Positions 33,332 through 41,716 of a stretch of 43,495 bases of DNA are shown piece after piece (position 1 is the stretch's first letter; every line of letters begins with the position of its first letter). The position numbers and the translations under genes are program-made. The stretch comes from an uncultured Rhodospira sp. (lineage in GTDB: Bacteria > Pseudomonadota > Alphaproteobacteria > Rhodospirillales > Rhodospirillaceae): positions 1 to 43,495 of the forward strand of contig NZ_CAKZOT010000118.1 in the NCBI RefSeq assembly GCF_937138205.1, given 5' to 3'. The notes beneath the pieces were generated by a model. That model was given only the letters and a program-made list of their open reading frames with translations. It did not search any database and was not told the DNA's origin.

Positions 33332-34447
33332 ATGTTTGACTCGGAAAGCGTCGCCTGGGAAGGCACCATCGCCGGCGTGCCGCCGGCTCCGGTGGTGGGC
33401 ATGGGCGCGTTCCTGAAGGCGTCGGTGGCGGTGCTGGGCGACGGCCGCGCGGCGCTGTCACAGCCGGCGGGGGACCTGGGCGCGGCCGAGACGCGCGCGG
33501 CCTATGACGCCCTGGTGCCGGCCATGCTGGAGCGGCTGGGGGCGGCGCCGGTGGTGGTGGCGCACGACCTGCACCCGGACTTTCACTCGACCCACGCGGC
33601 GCGGGCGTTGGCGGACCGGACCGGCGCGGTCGCGCTGCCGGTGCAGCATCACCACGCCCACATCGCCGCCGTGGCGGCCGAGCACGGCCACACCGGGCCG
33701 CTGCTGGGGCTGGCCCTGGACGGCTTCGGGCTGGGGCCGGGTCATGAATCCTGGGGCGGGGAACTGCTGAGCGTGTCCGGCGCGACGTACGAGCGTCTGG
33801 CGTTCCTGCGCCGGCTGCCGCAGCCGGGCGGTGACGTGGCCGCCCGCGAGCCCTGGCGCATGGCGGCGGCGGTGCTGCACCTGTTGCGGCGCACCGACGA
33901 CATCGCCGCCCGCTTCGCCGACCAGAAGCACGCCGCCATGCTCGGCCAGATCCTGACCCGGCGGGTGAACTGCCCGGAGACCAGCTCGGCCGGGCGCCTG
34001 TTCGACGCCGCGTGCGGTCTGCTGGGCGTGCACCCTGTGGCCGAGTTCGAGGGGCAGGCGCCCATGGCCCTGGAACGCATGGTGACCAAGCCCAGGGTGA
34101 TGGACGACGGCTGGGCGATCCGATCGGACGGCTCGCTCGACCTGTTGCCGTTGATGGCCGTGTTGGCCGAGAATAAGGAGCCGGAGCCGGGCGCCGACCT
34201 GTTCCACGGCACCCTGGCCGCCGCCCTGGTGGACTGGACCGACCGTGCCGCCGAGGCCGGCGGCGTGCGCACGGTTGGCCTGTCGGGCGGCTGCTTCTTC
34301 AACAAGGTTCTGACCGCCGGTGTGCGCGATGGCCTGATGGCGCGCGGCCTGCGCGTGCTGACGCACCGGGGCGTGTCTCCCGGTGACCCGGGCCTCAGCC
34401 TGGGCCAGGCCTGGATCGCCGCGCATCATGCGGCGGCGTTGGTGTGA
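33332..34447 (+). CDS. hypF: HypF C-terminal half (Kae1-like carbamoyltransferase domain only)
   Basis: The 371-residue protein matches only the C-terminal part of HypF (full length about 750 residues). Recognisable blocks are HDLHPDFHSTHAARALA, QHHHAHIAAVAAEHG (metal-binding His), ALDGFGLGPGHESWGGELL, ETSSAGRLFDAACGLLG, VGLSGGCFFNK and RGVSPGDPGLSLGQAW. The acylphosphatase, zinc-finger and YrdC-like domains are missing, and no stop-containing remnant of them is seen in the 24 bases after hypB. This therefore looks like a designed short form, like the truncated HypF known in Ralstonia, rather than a fresh deletion. It would still need carbamoyl-adenylate from another protein to make the cyanide ligands. 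Confidence 0.88.
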   Translation: MFDSESVAWEGTIAGVPPAPVVGMGAFLKASVAVLGDGRAALSQPAGDLGAAETRAAYDALVPAMLERLGAAPVVVAHDLHPDFHSTHAARALADRTGAVALPVQHHHAHIAAVAAEHGHTGPLLGLALDGFGLGPGHESWGGELLSVSGATYERLAFLRRLPQPGGDVAAREPWRMAAAVLHLLRRTDDIAARFADQKHAAMLGQILTRRVNCPETSSAGRLFDAACGLLGVHPVAEFEGQAPMALERMVTKPRVMDDGWAIRSDGSLDLLPLMAVLAENKEPEPGADLFHGTLAAALVDWTDRAAEAGGVRTVGLSGGCFFNKVLTAGVRDGLMARGLRVLTHRGVSPGDPGLSLGQAWIAAHHAAALV

Positions 34448-34484
34448 CGCGAATGCGGAGAAAAATGACGGTCCCGGCGCAAGA

Positions 34485-34865
34485 CCCCACCCCAACCCTC
34501 CCCGTAAACGGCTATCATATTCACCCTTCTTTTCCCGCCAAGCCACAGGTCGCGGCCCTGGCGGAAACGTGATACCGTCCGACGAAGCTGCGGAGCCGCG
34601 CGCCCCGAAGGGGCGCTGCGGCGAAAAAACAAGGACTCGGCATCACCGGCGCCCAGAAGCGACCAGCCGGACGAGTCAATCCAATCGTCGGGCAGTATGA
34701 CTCGTCATTGCGAATCCTCGTCGCAAGACGAGGTTGAAGCAATACAGGGCGTAGGGCACCAGTATTCGCGCTGGATTGCTTCGTCGCTGCGCTCCTCCCA
34801 ATGACAAGCGCAAGTGAAGATGTGTAAATCGGATCGCATTTATGGGGGAGGTCGGGAGGGGGTTC
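34485..34865. repeat. MITE-like composite repeat, copy A (381 bp)
   Basis: The ends are CCCCACCCCAACCCTCCCCG (left) and, read inward on the minus strand, GAACCCCCTCCCGACCTCCC (right). The core at 34703-34805 is a 103-bp palindrome beginning CGTCATTGCGAATCCTCGTC and ending near CCAATGAC. A second copy lies at 39910-40244 with matching ends, left arm (TATTCACCC..GCCAAGCC) and an equally long core. Copy A has about 125 extra bases (34571-34696). There is no coding capacity. The 492-bp gap between hypF and pth holds nothing else. Confidence 0.75.
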
Positions 34866-34939
34866 AGGCGACCGGACGCACGCTTGGTTACAGGACGCGT
34901 CCCCTCGGTCACCGGATCATGGGGGCAACGGCCCGGCCG

Positions 34940-35644
34940 TCACCCCCGACCCAGGGCCTTGCGCAGGGCCTCGCCGAGCGTGGTTCTGGGCGCATCGCTT
35001 GACGAACCGGTACCTGGCGGTGCGGGCGTGTCCTTGGCGGGCGCTGTGTCGGTCTTGGGGGGCTTCGCCTTGGGCGGCGGCCGGGTCGCCTGGGCCACCT
35101 TGCTCATGAAGTCCGAGTCCCGGCCCTGGAGCAGCAGCGGCACATGGTCCGCCAGGGCGTCCAGCAGGGGCTCCAACCAATCCTTGTCCGCCTTGGCGAA
35201 GTCCGACAGCACGTAGCCGTGCACCCGCGCCTTGTCGCCGGGATGGCCGATGCCCAGGCGCACGCGGCGGTAGGCGTTGCCCAGGTGGGCGTCGATGGAC
35301 CGCAGGCCGTTGTGCCCGGCCGCGCCGCCGCCAGTCTTCATCTTCACCTTGCCCGGCGCGAGGTCGAGGTCGTCGTGGAACACCACGACGTCGGCCGGTT
35401 CCAGCTTGTGGAAGCGGGCCGCCTGGCCGACCGCCTGACCGGACAGGTTCATGTAGGTCTGCGGCTTGAGCAGAAGGACCTTGTCGCCGCCCAGTGTGCC
35501 CGAGGCCAGCGCGCCCTGGAACTTGGAGCGGAACGGCCCCAGGCCGTGGCGCGCGGCGATGGCGTCCACGGCCATGAAGCCGATGTTGTGGCGGTTGCCG
35601 GCGTATTCGGCGCCCGGATTGCCCAGGCCGACGATCAACAGCAC
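34940..35644 (-). CDS. pth: Peptidyl-tRNA hydrolase
   Basis: A 234-residue Pth that recycles peptidyl-tRNA released from stalled ribosomes. [20 protein letters not shown] (catalytic His in [10 protein letters not shown]), [16 protein letters not shown] and [29 protein letters not shown] are complete. The last 50 residues form a Pro/Lys/Ala-rich tail ([20 protein letters not shown]) not needed for catalysis and common in alphaproteobacteria. The usual neighbours rplY and ychF are not in the window. Confidence 0.96.
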   Translation of the reverse strand: MLLIVGLGNPGAEYAGNRHNIGFMAVDAIAARHGLGPFRSKFQGALASGTLGGDKVLLLKPQTYMNLSGQAVGQAARFHKLEPADVVVFHDDLDLAPGKVKMKTGGGAAGHNGLRSIDAHLGNAYRRVRLGIGHPGDKARVHGYVLSDFAKADKDWLEPLLDALADHVPLLLQGRDSDFMSKVAQATRPPPKAKPPKTDTAPAKDTPAPPGTGSSSDAPRTTLGEALRKALGRG

Positions 35645-35739
35645 GGGGGCCTCCGTCCCTCGGTCAACGCTTCCTCCGGGCTAGGTGCGTGAGCATACAA
35701 GGGGGCCCGGGCAGCGTCCACCGATGACACGGCTGTCGC

Positions 35740-36109
35740 CAGGGCAATCGGGTCAAGCGGCAACGCATCGCTGAGACGGGCCTCGGGGCCAGAGCCCTCA
35801 CAAAACCCGTCAAAGGCTTATTCCCTTGGCTCCAGTAGAGGCGCGGTCTGGTACCCCGAGACAGCTCTCTGGCACACCATGTTGATTTTGCCGGAGCCAA
35901 TTGAATAAGCCGGAGCGGCTATTGCGAGCCGCCGTCATTGGACGCCGGCGACATAATCCAGGGCTTGGTCATCGTGCATTCGCCCCGGAGTGCTTCAGTT
36001 TTGGTTTTTTTGAGGCGCAACGCGCAATGAAGGGTGGTGTGCTTTCCTCGCGAAGAAGCCGCCCATGCGGGTTTTCGCTCACGCTGGCGTCGGTCATCCG
36101 ATTGCCCTG
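35740..36109. repeat. MITE-like repeat, CAGGGCAATCGG family, long copy (370 bp)
   Basis: The left terminus CAGGGCAATCGGGTCA at 35740 is matched in reverse at the right terminus (TCATCCGATTGCCCTG ending 36109). The right 70 bases, including GAGCGAAAACCCGCATG read on the minus strand, recur at 43281-43350. Inside are two more inverted repeats: GGCTTATTC..TTGGCTCC (about 35818) with GGAGCCAATTGAATAAGCC (about 35894), and GCGGCT/AGCCGC near 35925-35942. It has no ORF of its own and lies between pth and speD. Confidence 0.7.
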
Positions 36110-36170
36110 TATCGGGTCCCGATTTCACTTGCGCGTGCCGACGAATCACGTAAGGTACGCCCTCATTACG

Positions 36171-36219
36171 GACGCACTTGGCCCTGGGAACGGGCTGCCC
36201 GGTGCGTCTTGTTTTTTTT
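36171..36219 (+). terminator. Intrinsic terminator in the speD leader (candidate attenuator)
   Basis: GACGCAC (36171-36177) pairs with GTGCGTC (36202-36208). The interior can pair further (GGCCC with GGGC, or GGGC with GCCC), and TTGTTTTTTTT follows at once. It is a full rho-independent terminator on the plus strand only 78 bases before the speD start codon, with no gene directly upstream on that strand for it to terminate. That position implies premature termination as a control step. Confidence 0.6.
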
Positions 36220-36225
36220 GGCACC

Positions 36226-36280
36226 AACCACAGATGAGGCTTGTTCGACGAAACAAGACCCTTCGGGTTCAACGCTGGTT
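36226..36280 (+). promoter_or_regulatory. Structured RNA leader directly upstream of speD
   Basis: A closing stem AACCA (36226-36230) with TGGTT (36276-36280) encloses two hairpins: CTTGTT/AACAAG (36240-36245 with 36252-36257) and ACCC/GGGT (36258-36261 with 36265-36268). It ends just before the ribosome site at about 36281. It could respond to polyamines or SAM, but I do not recognise a named riboswitch class. Confidence 0.4.
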
Positions 36281-36296
36281 AGAGGGAGCTGGAACG

Positions 36297-36797
36297 ATGC
36301 GCTATGCGTCCCCCCAATTGGCGGTGAATACTGAAGCGGAGGCCCAAGCAGCCCGAGCAGAGGTAAGATCCGTTCCGTCCGTCCACCTCAAGGCCGTCCC
36401 CAACGAGCCCCCCATGAGTGAGGACAGACTTGACCACTTCATTACCGAGAATGGGCTGACATTCGCGGGCCGGCACTTGATCCTCGACCTTTGGCAGGCC
36501 AAGGGCATCGACGATCTGGAGCGTGTCGAACAGGCCATGCGGGAGGCCGTCCGGGTCGCCGGCGCCACCCTGCTGCACATCCATCTGCACCACTTCTCGC
36601 CCAACGGCGGGGTTTCGGGCGTGGCGGTGCTGGCCGAATCCCACATCAGCATCCATACGTGGCCGGAATGCGGCTATGCGGCCCTGGATATCTTCATGTG
36701 CGGCGACGCCGAGCCCATGAAGACCATTCCGGTGTTCCGCGCCGCTTTCGAAACCAGCCAGAGCCAGATCGCCGAGCACAAGCGCGGCGTGGTCTGA
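36297..36797 (+). CDS. speD: S-adenosylmethionine decarboxylase (prokaryotic SpeD)
   Basis: A 166-residue proenzyme. VLAESHISIHTWPECGYAALD contains the autocleavage site Glu114-Ser115; Ser115 becomes the pyruvoyl group. His (SIHTW) and Cys (ECGYAALD) are the usual processing and proton-transfer residues. It makes decarboxylated SAM, the aminopropyl donor for spermidine. ATG 36297 follows GGGAGCTGGA; it adds about 39 residues to the compact family form, and Met40 (36414) is a plausible alternative. The frame is open further upstream to 35901, but that part runs through a repeat and is not credible. The ornithine decarboxylase gene follows, so the pair supplies both spermidine precursors. Confidence 0.93.
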   Translation: MRYASPQLAVNTEAEAQAARAEVRSVPSVHLKAVPNEPPMSEDRLDHFITENGLTFAGRHLILDLWQAKGIDDLERVEQAMREAVRVAGATLLHIHLHHFSPNGGVSGVAVLAESHISIHTWPECGYAALDIFMCGDAEPMKTIPVFRAAFETSQSQIAEHKRGVV

Positions 36798-36879
36798 GCC
36801 GGGGTCCGGTCCCTGACGTGAGTGTGAGTGGTCCGGCCGCGGGGCGACCCGTGGCCGCGTCCCCTGCTGGAGATGGCCC

Positions 36880-38136
36880 ATGTCCTCCATTGCCCTGCGC
36901 GCGGATGCCGCGTGCGCGCCGCCGCCGGCCTGCCGGCTGGAGCCGGCGCCCGGCGGCCGTGCGCTCAGCGTTGTGCGACGATCCCCCGAGTGGATCGCGC
37001 CCGGCCTGACGCGCAAGATCGCCGCTTTTCTCGACCAACACCCCGCCACCCCCTGTCTGGTGGTCGACCTGGACGTGGTCGAGGCGAACTACCATGCCCT
37101 GCGGGCCGCGTTGCCCGAGGCCGAGGTGTTCTACGCGGTCAAGGCCAACCCGGCGCCGCCCCTGGTGGCGCGGCTGGTCGGCCTGGGCGCGTGTTTCGAC
37201 ACCGCCAGCGTGCCGGAAATCGACCTGTGCCTGGCGCTGGGCGCCGATCCGGCCGACCTGTCCTATGGCAACACCATCAAGAAGGCGGCCGACATCGCCG
37301 CCGCGCACGCGCGCGGAGTGAGCCTGTTCGCTTTCGACGCCGAGGAAGAGCTGCGCAAGATCGCCGCCCACGCGCCGGGCGCGCGGGTGTTCTGCCGCCT
37401 GCTGACCGACAACGCCGGCGCCGAGTGGCCGCTGTCGCGCAAGTTCGGCTGTTCGCCGGCCATGGCCCACGACCTGATGCGTCTGGCCGCGCGCCTGGGG
37501 CTGGAGCCGGTGGGGCTGTCGTTCCATGTGGGCTCGCAGCAGACCGACCCGAGCCAGTGGGACCACGCTTTGGAGCCTGTGGCGCGGCTGTTCAACGACC
37601 TGCGGGCGGACGGTCTGGCGCCGTCCATGGTCAACCTCGGCGGCGGCCTGCCGACCCGCTACACCCGGCCGGTGCCGGAGGTGGCGGCCTACGGCGCCCG
37701 GATTCGCGACGCCGTGGCGCGCCTGTTCGACACGCCGCCCCGGTTGATCGTCGAGCCCGGGCGGGGCCTGGTTGGCGACGCCGGTGTCCTGGAAACCGAG
37801 GTGGTGCTGGTGGCCCGCAAGGACGCCAGCGAGGAGCGCCGCTGGGTCTATCTGGACGCCGGTCGCTTCAACGGGCTGGCGGAGACCGAGGGCGAGGCCA
37901 TCCGCTACCCGATCGCCACCGCTCACGCGACCGATGACGAGCCGGACGGCCCGGTGGTTCTGGCCGGCCCCACCTGCGACAGTGTCGACGTGCTGTACGA
38001 CCGCGCCGGCGTTCGGCTGCCGTTGTCGCTGAAGGCGGGGGACCGGCTGCGGCTGTTGTCCACCGGGGCCTACACGACCACGTATTCGACCGTCGGCTTC
38101 AACGGCTTCGCGCCGCTGGCGGCGCATTACGTGTGA
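36880..38136 (+). CDS. Ornithine (diamine-type) decarboxylase, alanine-racemase fold
   Basis: A 418-residue fold-type III PLP enzyme. PLP lysine Lys88 lies in FYAVKANP; ACFDTASVPEI, FGCSPA, SFHVGSQQ, GGGLPTRYT, EPGRGLVGDAG (phosphate binding) and the active-site Cys in GPTCDSVDVLYD are all present. It converts ornithine (possibly also lysine) to putrescine (or cadaverine) in the cytoplasm. It lies 82 bases after speD and is followed by a strong terminator, so the two genes form a polyamine operon. The first 30 residues are Ala/Pro-rich and not conserved. Ornithine versus lysine preference cannot be settled from motifs. Confidence 0.92.
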   Translation: MSSIALRADAACAPPPACRLEPAPGGRALSVVRRSPEWIAPGLTRKIAAFLDQHPATPCLVVDLDVVEANYHALRAALPEAEVFYAVKANPAPPLVARLVGLGACFDTASVPEIDLCLALGADPADLSYGNTIKKAADIAAAHARGVSLFAFDAEEELRKIAAHAPGARVFCRLLTDNAGAEWPLSRKFGCSPAMAHDLMRLAARLGLEPVGLSFHVGSQQTDPSQWDHALEPVARLFNDLRADGLAPSMVNLGGGLPTRYTRPVPEVAAYGARIRDAVARLFDTPPRLIVEPGRGLVGDAGVLETEVVLVARKDASEERRWVYLDAGRFNGLAETEGEAIRYPIATAHATDDEPDGPVVLAGPTCDSVDVLYDRAGVRLPLSLKAGDRLRLLSTGAYTTTYSTVGFNGFAPLAAHYV

Positions 38137-38168
38137 CGGCGCTGGCCGCCGCGCCCCCTCAATGGAAA

Positions 38169-38198
38169 AACCCGCCCTGGATCGTCCGGGGCGGGCTT
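38169..38198. terminator. Bidirectional terminator between the decarboxylase and VPLPA-CTERM genes
   Basis: AACCCGCCC (38169-38177) pairs with GGGCGGGCTT (38189-38198) around an 11-base loop. An A run precedes the stem and Ts follow. It lies between two convergent genes and can serve both strands. Confidence 0.8.
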
Positions 38199-38227
38199 CG
38201 TCTTGACTGCGTCGGGAACGGGTGGGA

Positions 38228-38947
38228 TCAGGCTGCGGTTGCTGGCGCCTTCCTCAGCCAGCGGGTGCCGACCAGGCCGCCCAGCGCCGTCAGCAGAAAC
38301 CACGCGGCCGCCGGCAGCGGCGTGACCGTCAGACCGGCGACGGCGTAGTCGCCGACGCCCGCCTCGTCATTGGTGTCGCCGATGTAGGTCCACTTGATGG
38401 CCTTGACCTTTTGGTTGAGCGCGACGGCCAAGTAGCCGACATCGCTGGTGTCGACGACCTCCGTGTCATCGGCCTCGAAAGTGCCGCTGGTCGTCGCCCC
38501 GCCATCAAACGTCAGCGTGTACGCGCCAACCTCGTAAGGGTCGGCGGGTTCGTCCTGGCCGTCATTCGCCCAGAACAGGTCCAGGACGTAGAACTCCCCG
38601 ACCAAGACCGCCGTGTCGAACACGATCTCGATCCACTCAGCGGTACTGGAGGCACTGATCTCATCATCCCCGACGCCCAGGCCATCGCGACCGCACGCCA
38701 GCGACGGATTGTGACTCTGGCAGACCGATTGAGAGACACCGTCCGTGCCGAAGTCGTCCGACGCCGTGACGGTGTAGCCGACCCCGAGGACCGAACCGGA
38801 AAAGGGATTCGTGATGGAATCGTTGGGGGTTCCGGCGGTGAAATCGATCAGGGCGGCGTGGGCAGGCGCGGCCGCGCCCATGGCCACCGCGAGGGCCAGG
38901 CCGGTCGCGGTCAGAACCGACAACGTCTTGTTGGCGAGCGTGTTCAT
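38228..38947 (-). CDS. VPLPA-CTERM sorting-domain surface protein
   Basis: A 239-residue protein with an N-terminal signal peptide (LSVLTATGLALAVAMGAAAPA, cleaved after AHA). An acidic, Thr/Asp-rich beta-type middle follows. The C-terminus is TPLPAAAWFLLTALGGLVGT followed by RWLRK: the PLPA motif, hydrophobic helix and basic tail of exosortase substrates. The middle (VGYTVTASDDFGTDGVSQSV, ending GDYAVAGLTV) recalls the carbohydrate-binding or lectin-like extracellular domains common in such proteins. Exosortase would process it during transport with exopolysaccharide; no exosortase gene is in the window. The start at 38947 has a GGAGG site upstream. Confidence 0.85.
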   Translation of the reverse strand: MNTLANKTLSVLTATGLALAVAMGAAAPAHAALIDFTAGTPNDSITNPFSGSVLGVGYTVTASDDFGTDGVSQSVCQSHNPSLACGRDGLGVGDDEISASSTAEWIEIVFDTAVLVGEFYVLDLFWANDGQDEPADPYEVGAYTLTFDGGATTSGTFEADDTEVVDTSDVGYLAVALNQKVKAIKWTYIGDTNDEAGVGDYAVAGLTVTPLPAAAWFLLTALGGLVGTRWLRKAPATAA

Positions 38948-39056
38948 CGTTCGAGCCTCCTAATGCATCCTGCTTCGGGGCGCGTCGGGGCGACCCACGA
39001 TCTGAAAACGCTTTCGCGCTCGGCCGGACCGTCCGACCTGCATCTGAGGCTAGTTT

Positions 39057-39248
39057 TCACGGCTTTTTATCGAAAAGCCAGTCGGCCAGAAGTTGATCCA
39101 CCATCCGGTGGAGCGTGGGCGCGGCCGGCAGTGCCCGCCACTTGACACACTCCACCAAATGGGGGAGGCGGCGAAACATCAGCAAACGCCTATTTGGTGG
39201 ATGCATATACCCATAACTTTCGTATACCTTGAAGACATAGGCCTTCAT
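39057..39248 (-). CDS. Small uncharacterised ORF (doubtful)
   Basis: A 63-codon frame from ATG 39248 (MKAYVFKVYESYGYMHPPNR, ending LLADWLFDKKP); an earlier start at 39332 would give 91. Its amino acid make-up is more protein-like than neighbouring frames and the local GC is lower, but no family is recognised. It faces the remnant of a transposase on the other strand and may be part of the same debris. Confidence 0.3.
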   Translation of the reverse strand: MKAYVFKVYESYGYMHPPNRRLLMFRRLPHLVECVKWRALPAAPTLHRMVDQLLADWLFDKKP

Positions 39249-39358
39249 TTCAGGCACCGTCACATCGTCGGCGAGAGGCGCTTGAAAATGCACGCGGGCG
39301 TGCGGATGACCCCGCCGTGCCCGACCCAGCAACGGTTCGGCGCCTCAGTCGAAAAATC

Positions 39359-39469
39359 GGCAAGCTGGGCATCCCGTTCTGGGACTATATCGGAACCCGA
39401 CTGGGCGCCGCCGTCAGAAACCCCGTGCCGCACTTGCCTGACCTGGTCGCGGCGCGCTGCCAGGCCTGA
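39359..39469 (+). pseudogene. C-terminal remnant of a transposase
   Basis: A 36-codon frame reads GKLGIPFWDYIGTRLGAAVR, then NPVPHLPDLVAARCQA and a TGA. The pattern K-LGI-FWDY-G-RLG followed by P-LPDL matches the C-terminal end of IS transposases often seen in alphaproteobacteria. No catalytic region is found upstream. Lower GC nearby fits mobile DNA debris. The specific IS family is not certain. Confidence 0.45.
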
Positions 39470-39667
39470 CCGCCCGGACTTTTGCCCCGGTTACAAAAAT
39501 CGTTGGTAAGCAAAGGAAATTGCGGCGTTCGCGCCCTTTACGCGGCCCCGGAGGGGGCGCCGCGACCCTCCGGCGCGTTGAATCGCCACCCGGGACCCGG
39601 GCCGCGTTCCGGCGCCGGACTGACCACGCCAAAGGGCATATACCTCGTCTCGCGGTGCCCCGAGGGC

Positions 39668-39703
39668 TAGAGCAGATCGTTAGGGCGGACGCGATCCGCC
39701 CTA
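39668..39703. repeat. 36-bp palindrome (TAGAGCAGATCGTT family, short form)
   Basis: TAGAGCAGATCGTTAGGGCGGA followed by CGCGATCCGCCCTA: the same outer ends as 17424-17500 but without the inner hairpin. It lies in a 440-bp stretch (39470-39909) without a recognisable gene. Confidence 0.75.
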
Positions 39704-39909
39704 TCCCCCGGGTCGTTCCCGAGGCCTGGACGGGCGCCTGGGCGGTATGCGCCCGGTCTCGCCGGAACGGCAACCCCTGTGCCAGCGGGGTGGGTGCGTC
39801 GGTTTCGATTGGGCGGTCCAAGGTGCTGTCGGCACCCGACTCGGCCCCGGCACCCGTCCCATTCAGGGTTATCCGATTCACACAGCCGTGAAGGCGGCGC
39901 CTTCCGATT

Positions 39910-40244
39910 GAACCCCCTCCCGGCCTCTCCCATGAATGGGTGAGGAGTCAGGCAGGCACCTTCCGGTGGGCTGGAGAGCCGACCGCAAGATCGGTGATGG
40001 CCGGACTCCCTCCGCGTTTACCTATCGTATTCACACCTCTATCGCCGCCAAGCCGGGACTTGCAGCCGCTACGGAAAAGTGTCCCGTCATTGCGAACCCT
40101 CGTCGCAAAACGAGGGTGAAGCAATCCAGAGCGTAAAGTGCAAATATCCGCCCTGGATTGCTTCGTCGCTTCGCTCCTCGCAATGAGGATATGAAGAAAA
40201 AGTGTGTAAATCAGATAGCCGTTTACGGGGAGGGTTGGGGTGGG
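39910..40244. repeat. MITE-like composite repeat, copy B (335 bp)
   Basis: It starts GAACCCCCTCCCGGCCTCTC and ends CCGTTTACGGGGAGGGTTGG followed by GGTGGG, i.e. the two end types of copy A (34485-34865) in swapped positions. The core 40085-40187 (CGTCATTGCGAACCCTCGTC to CGCAATGA) is also 103 bp and in the same orientation as in copy A. It lies 215 bp upstream of the nucleoside transporter gene. Confidence 0.75.
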
Positions 40245-40459
40245 ATTCATCGCTTTTCTCGTCGCGCGGGCCATTCGCATGGTGGCGTTGCCCCCCATCC
40301 CGACGCCTTGGTCCCGCCGACGCTCGCCCCTATACTGCCGCGCCAGACACATCCGCGCTGAGACCGGCCGCAGAAAAGGCTGACCCTTTTCGAAGGCCGG
40401 CCGGCGCGACCGCGCCGGCGCCGCGACAGGGCGTCGGAGAAGAAGGAGGGGGACACGGC

Positions 40460-41716
40460 ATGGAGGCGGGCCAGGGGCTGCTGGGGATCATCGCCATCGT
40501 GGCGCTGTGCTGGGGGGTGAGCGAGCGACGCGGGGCCATTCCGTGGCGGCCGGTGCTGATCGGGTTGGCGTTGCAGCCGGTGCTGGCGCTGATCCTGCTG
40601 AAGACGCCGGGGGCGGCCACCGTCTTCGTGTGGCTCAACCAGGCGGTGCTGGCGTTGCAGGAGGCCACGCGGGCCGGCACGTCGTTCGTGTTCGGCTACG
40701 TCGGCGGCGGCGATCTGCCCTTCGACGAGCCCTACCCCGGCGCCGCCTTCGTGCTGGCCTTCCAGGCGCTGCCGCTGATCCTGGTGGTCAGCGCCATCAC
40801 CTCTGTCCTGTTCTACTGGCGCGTCTTGCCGGTGATCGTCGGCGCCGTCGCCTGGGGGCTACGCCGGGCCATGGGGGTGGGGGGCGCCGTCGGCTTGTCC
40901 TCCGCCGCCAACATCTTCGTCGGCATGATCGAGGCGCCGCTGTTCGTGCGCCCCTACATCACCGCCATGACCCGGTCAGAGCTGTTCATGATGATGACCG
41001 TCGGCATGTCCACCATCGCCGGTACGGTCATGGTCATCTACGCCGGGTTCCTGCAGGGCCTTCTCGACACGCCGCTGGCGCACATCCTGATCGCCTCGAT
41101 CATCAGCGCGCCGGCGGCGCTGGCGCTGGCCATGATGCTGGTGCCGGGCGAAGACGACGAGACGCCCACCGAGGCGCGCCTTGCTCTGCCCCCGCCCGAG
41201 GCGCGCAGCACCATGGAGGCCGTGCTGCTGGGCACGCGCGACGGTGTGTCGCTGCTGATCAACGTCATCGCCATGCTGCTGGTCATGGTGGCGCTGGTCA
41301 GTCTGGTGAACATGGGCCTGGCCCTGCTGCCGGCGGTGGCCGGCGAGGCGCTGACGCTGGAACGCGTGCTCGGCTGGGTGATGGCGCCGGTGGTCTGGCT
41401 GATCGGGATTCCGTGGGACGAGGCGGCGGCGGCCGGCTCGCTGATGGGGATCAAGACCATCCTCAACGAGCTGCTGGCCTACGCCGGCATGGCGGGCCTG
41501 CCCGAGGACGCGCTGTCGCCGCGCAGCGAGCTGATCATGACCTATGCCCTGTGCGGATTCGCCAACTTCGGCAGCCTGGGCATCATGCTGGGCGGCCTGA
41601 CCGCCATGGCACCGGAGCGGCGCGGCGATATCGTCGCCCTGGGCACCAAGTCCATCGTCTCGGGCACCCTGGCCACGCTGATGACCGGGGCGGTCGTGGG
41701 GCTGGTGTCGTGGTGA
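40460..41716 (+). CDS. NupC-family concentrative nucleoside transporter
   Basis: A 418-residue polytopic membrane protein with about 9-10 helices. The gate and substrate motifs are GLSSAANIFVGMIEAPLFVRPYI (compare GQTES..APYL in CNTs) and YALCGFANFGSLGIMLGGL near the C-terminus. It would take up nucleosides using a proton or sodium gradient. ATG 40460 is supported by AAGGAGG about 9 bases upstream; the frame is open further 5' into repeat sequence but without a better site. A 69-codon MT-A70-like fragment begins inside its stop codon. Confidence 0.9.
   Translation: MEAGQGLLGIIAIVALCWGVSERRGAIPWRPVLIGLALQPVLALILLKTPGAATVFVWLNQAVLALQEATRAGTSFVFGYVGGGDLPFDEPYPGAAFVLAFQALPLILVVSAITSVLFYWRVLPVIVGAVAWGLRRAMGVGGAVGLSSAANIFVGMIEAPLFVRPYITAMTRSELFMMMTVGMSTIAGTVMVIYAGFLQGLLDTPLAHILIASIISAPAALALAMMLVPGEDDETPTEARLALPPPEARSTMEAVLLGTRDGVSLLINVIAMLLVMVALVSLVNMGLALLPAVAGEALTLERVLGWVMAPVVWLIGIPWDEAAAAGSLMGIKTILNELLAYAGMAGLPEDALSPRSELIMTYALCGFANFGSLGIMLGGLTAMAPERRGDIVALGTKSIVSGTLATLMTGAVVGLVSW

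Noticed and set aside
35901-36296. Long in-frame N-terminal extension of SpeD
   Set aside because: It runs through a palindromic repeat and an intrinsic terminator and adds residues unlike any SpeD; kept only as a possible leader peptide near its end.
36110-36296. A named riboswitch (SAM-II, SAM-V) upstream of speD
   Set aside because: The hairpin pattern does not let me identify a known consensus by eye; only a generic structured leader and terminator are supported.
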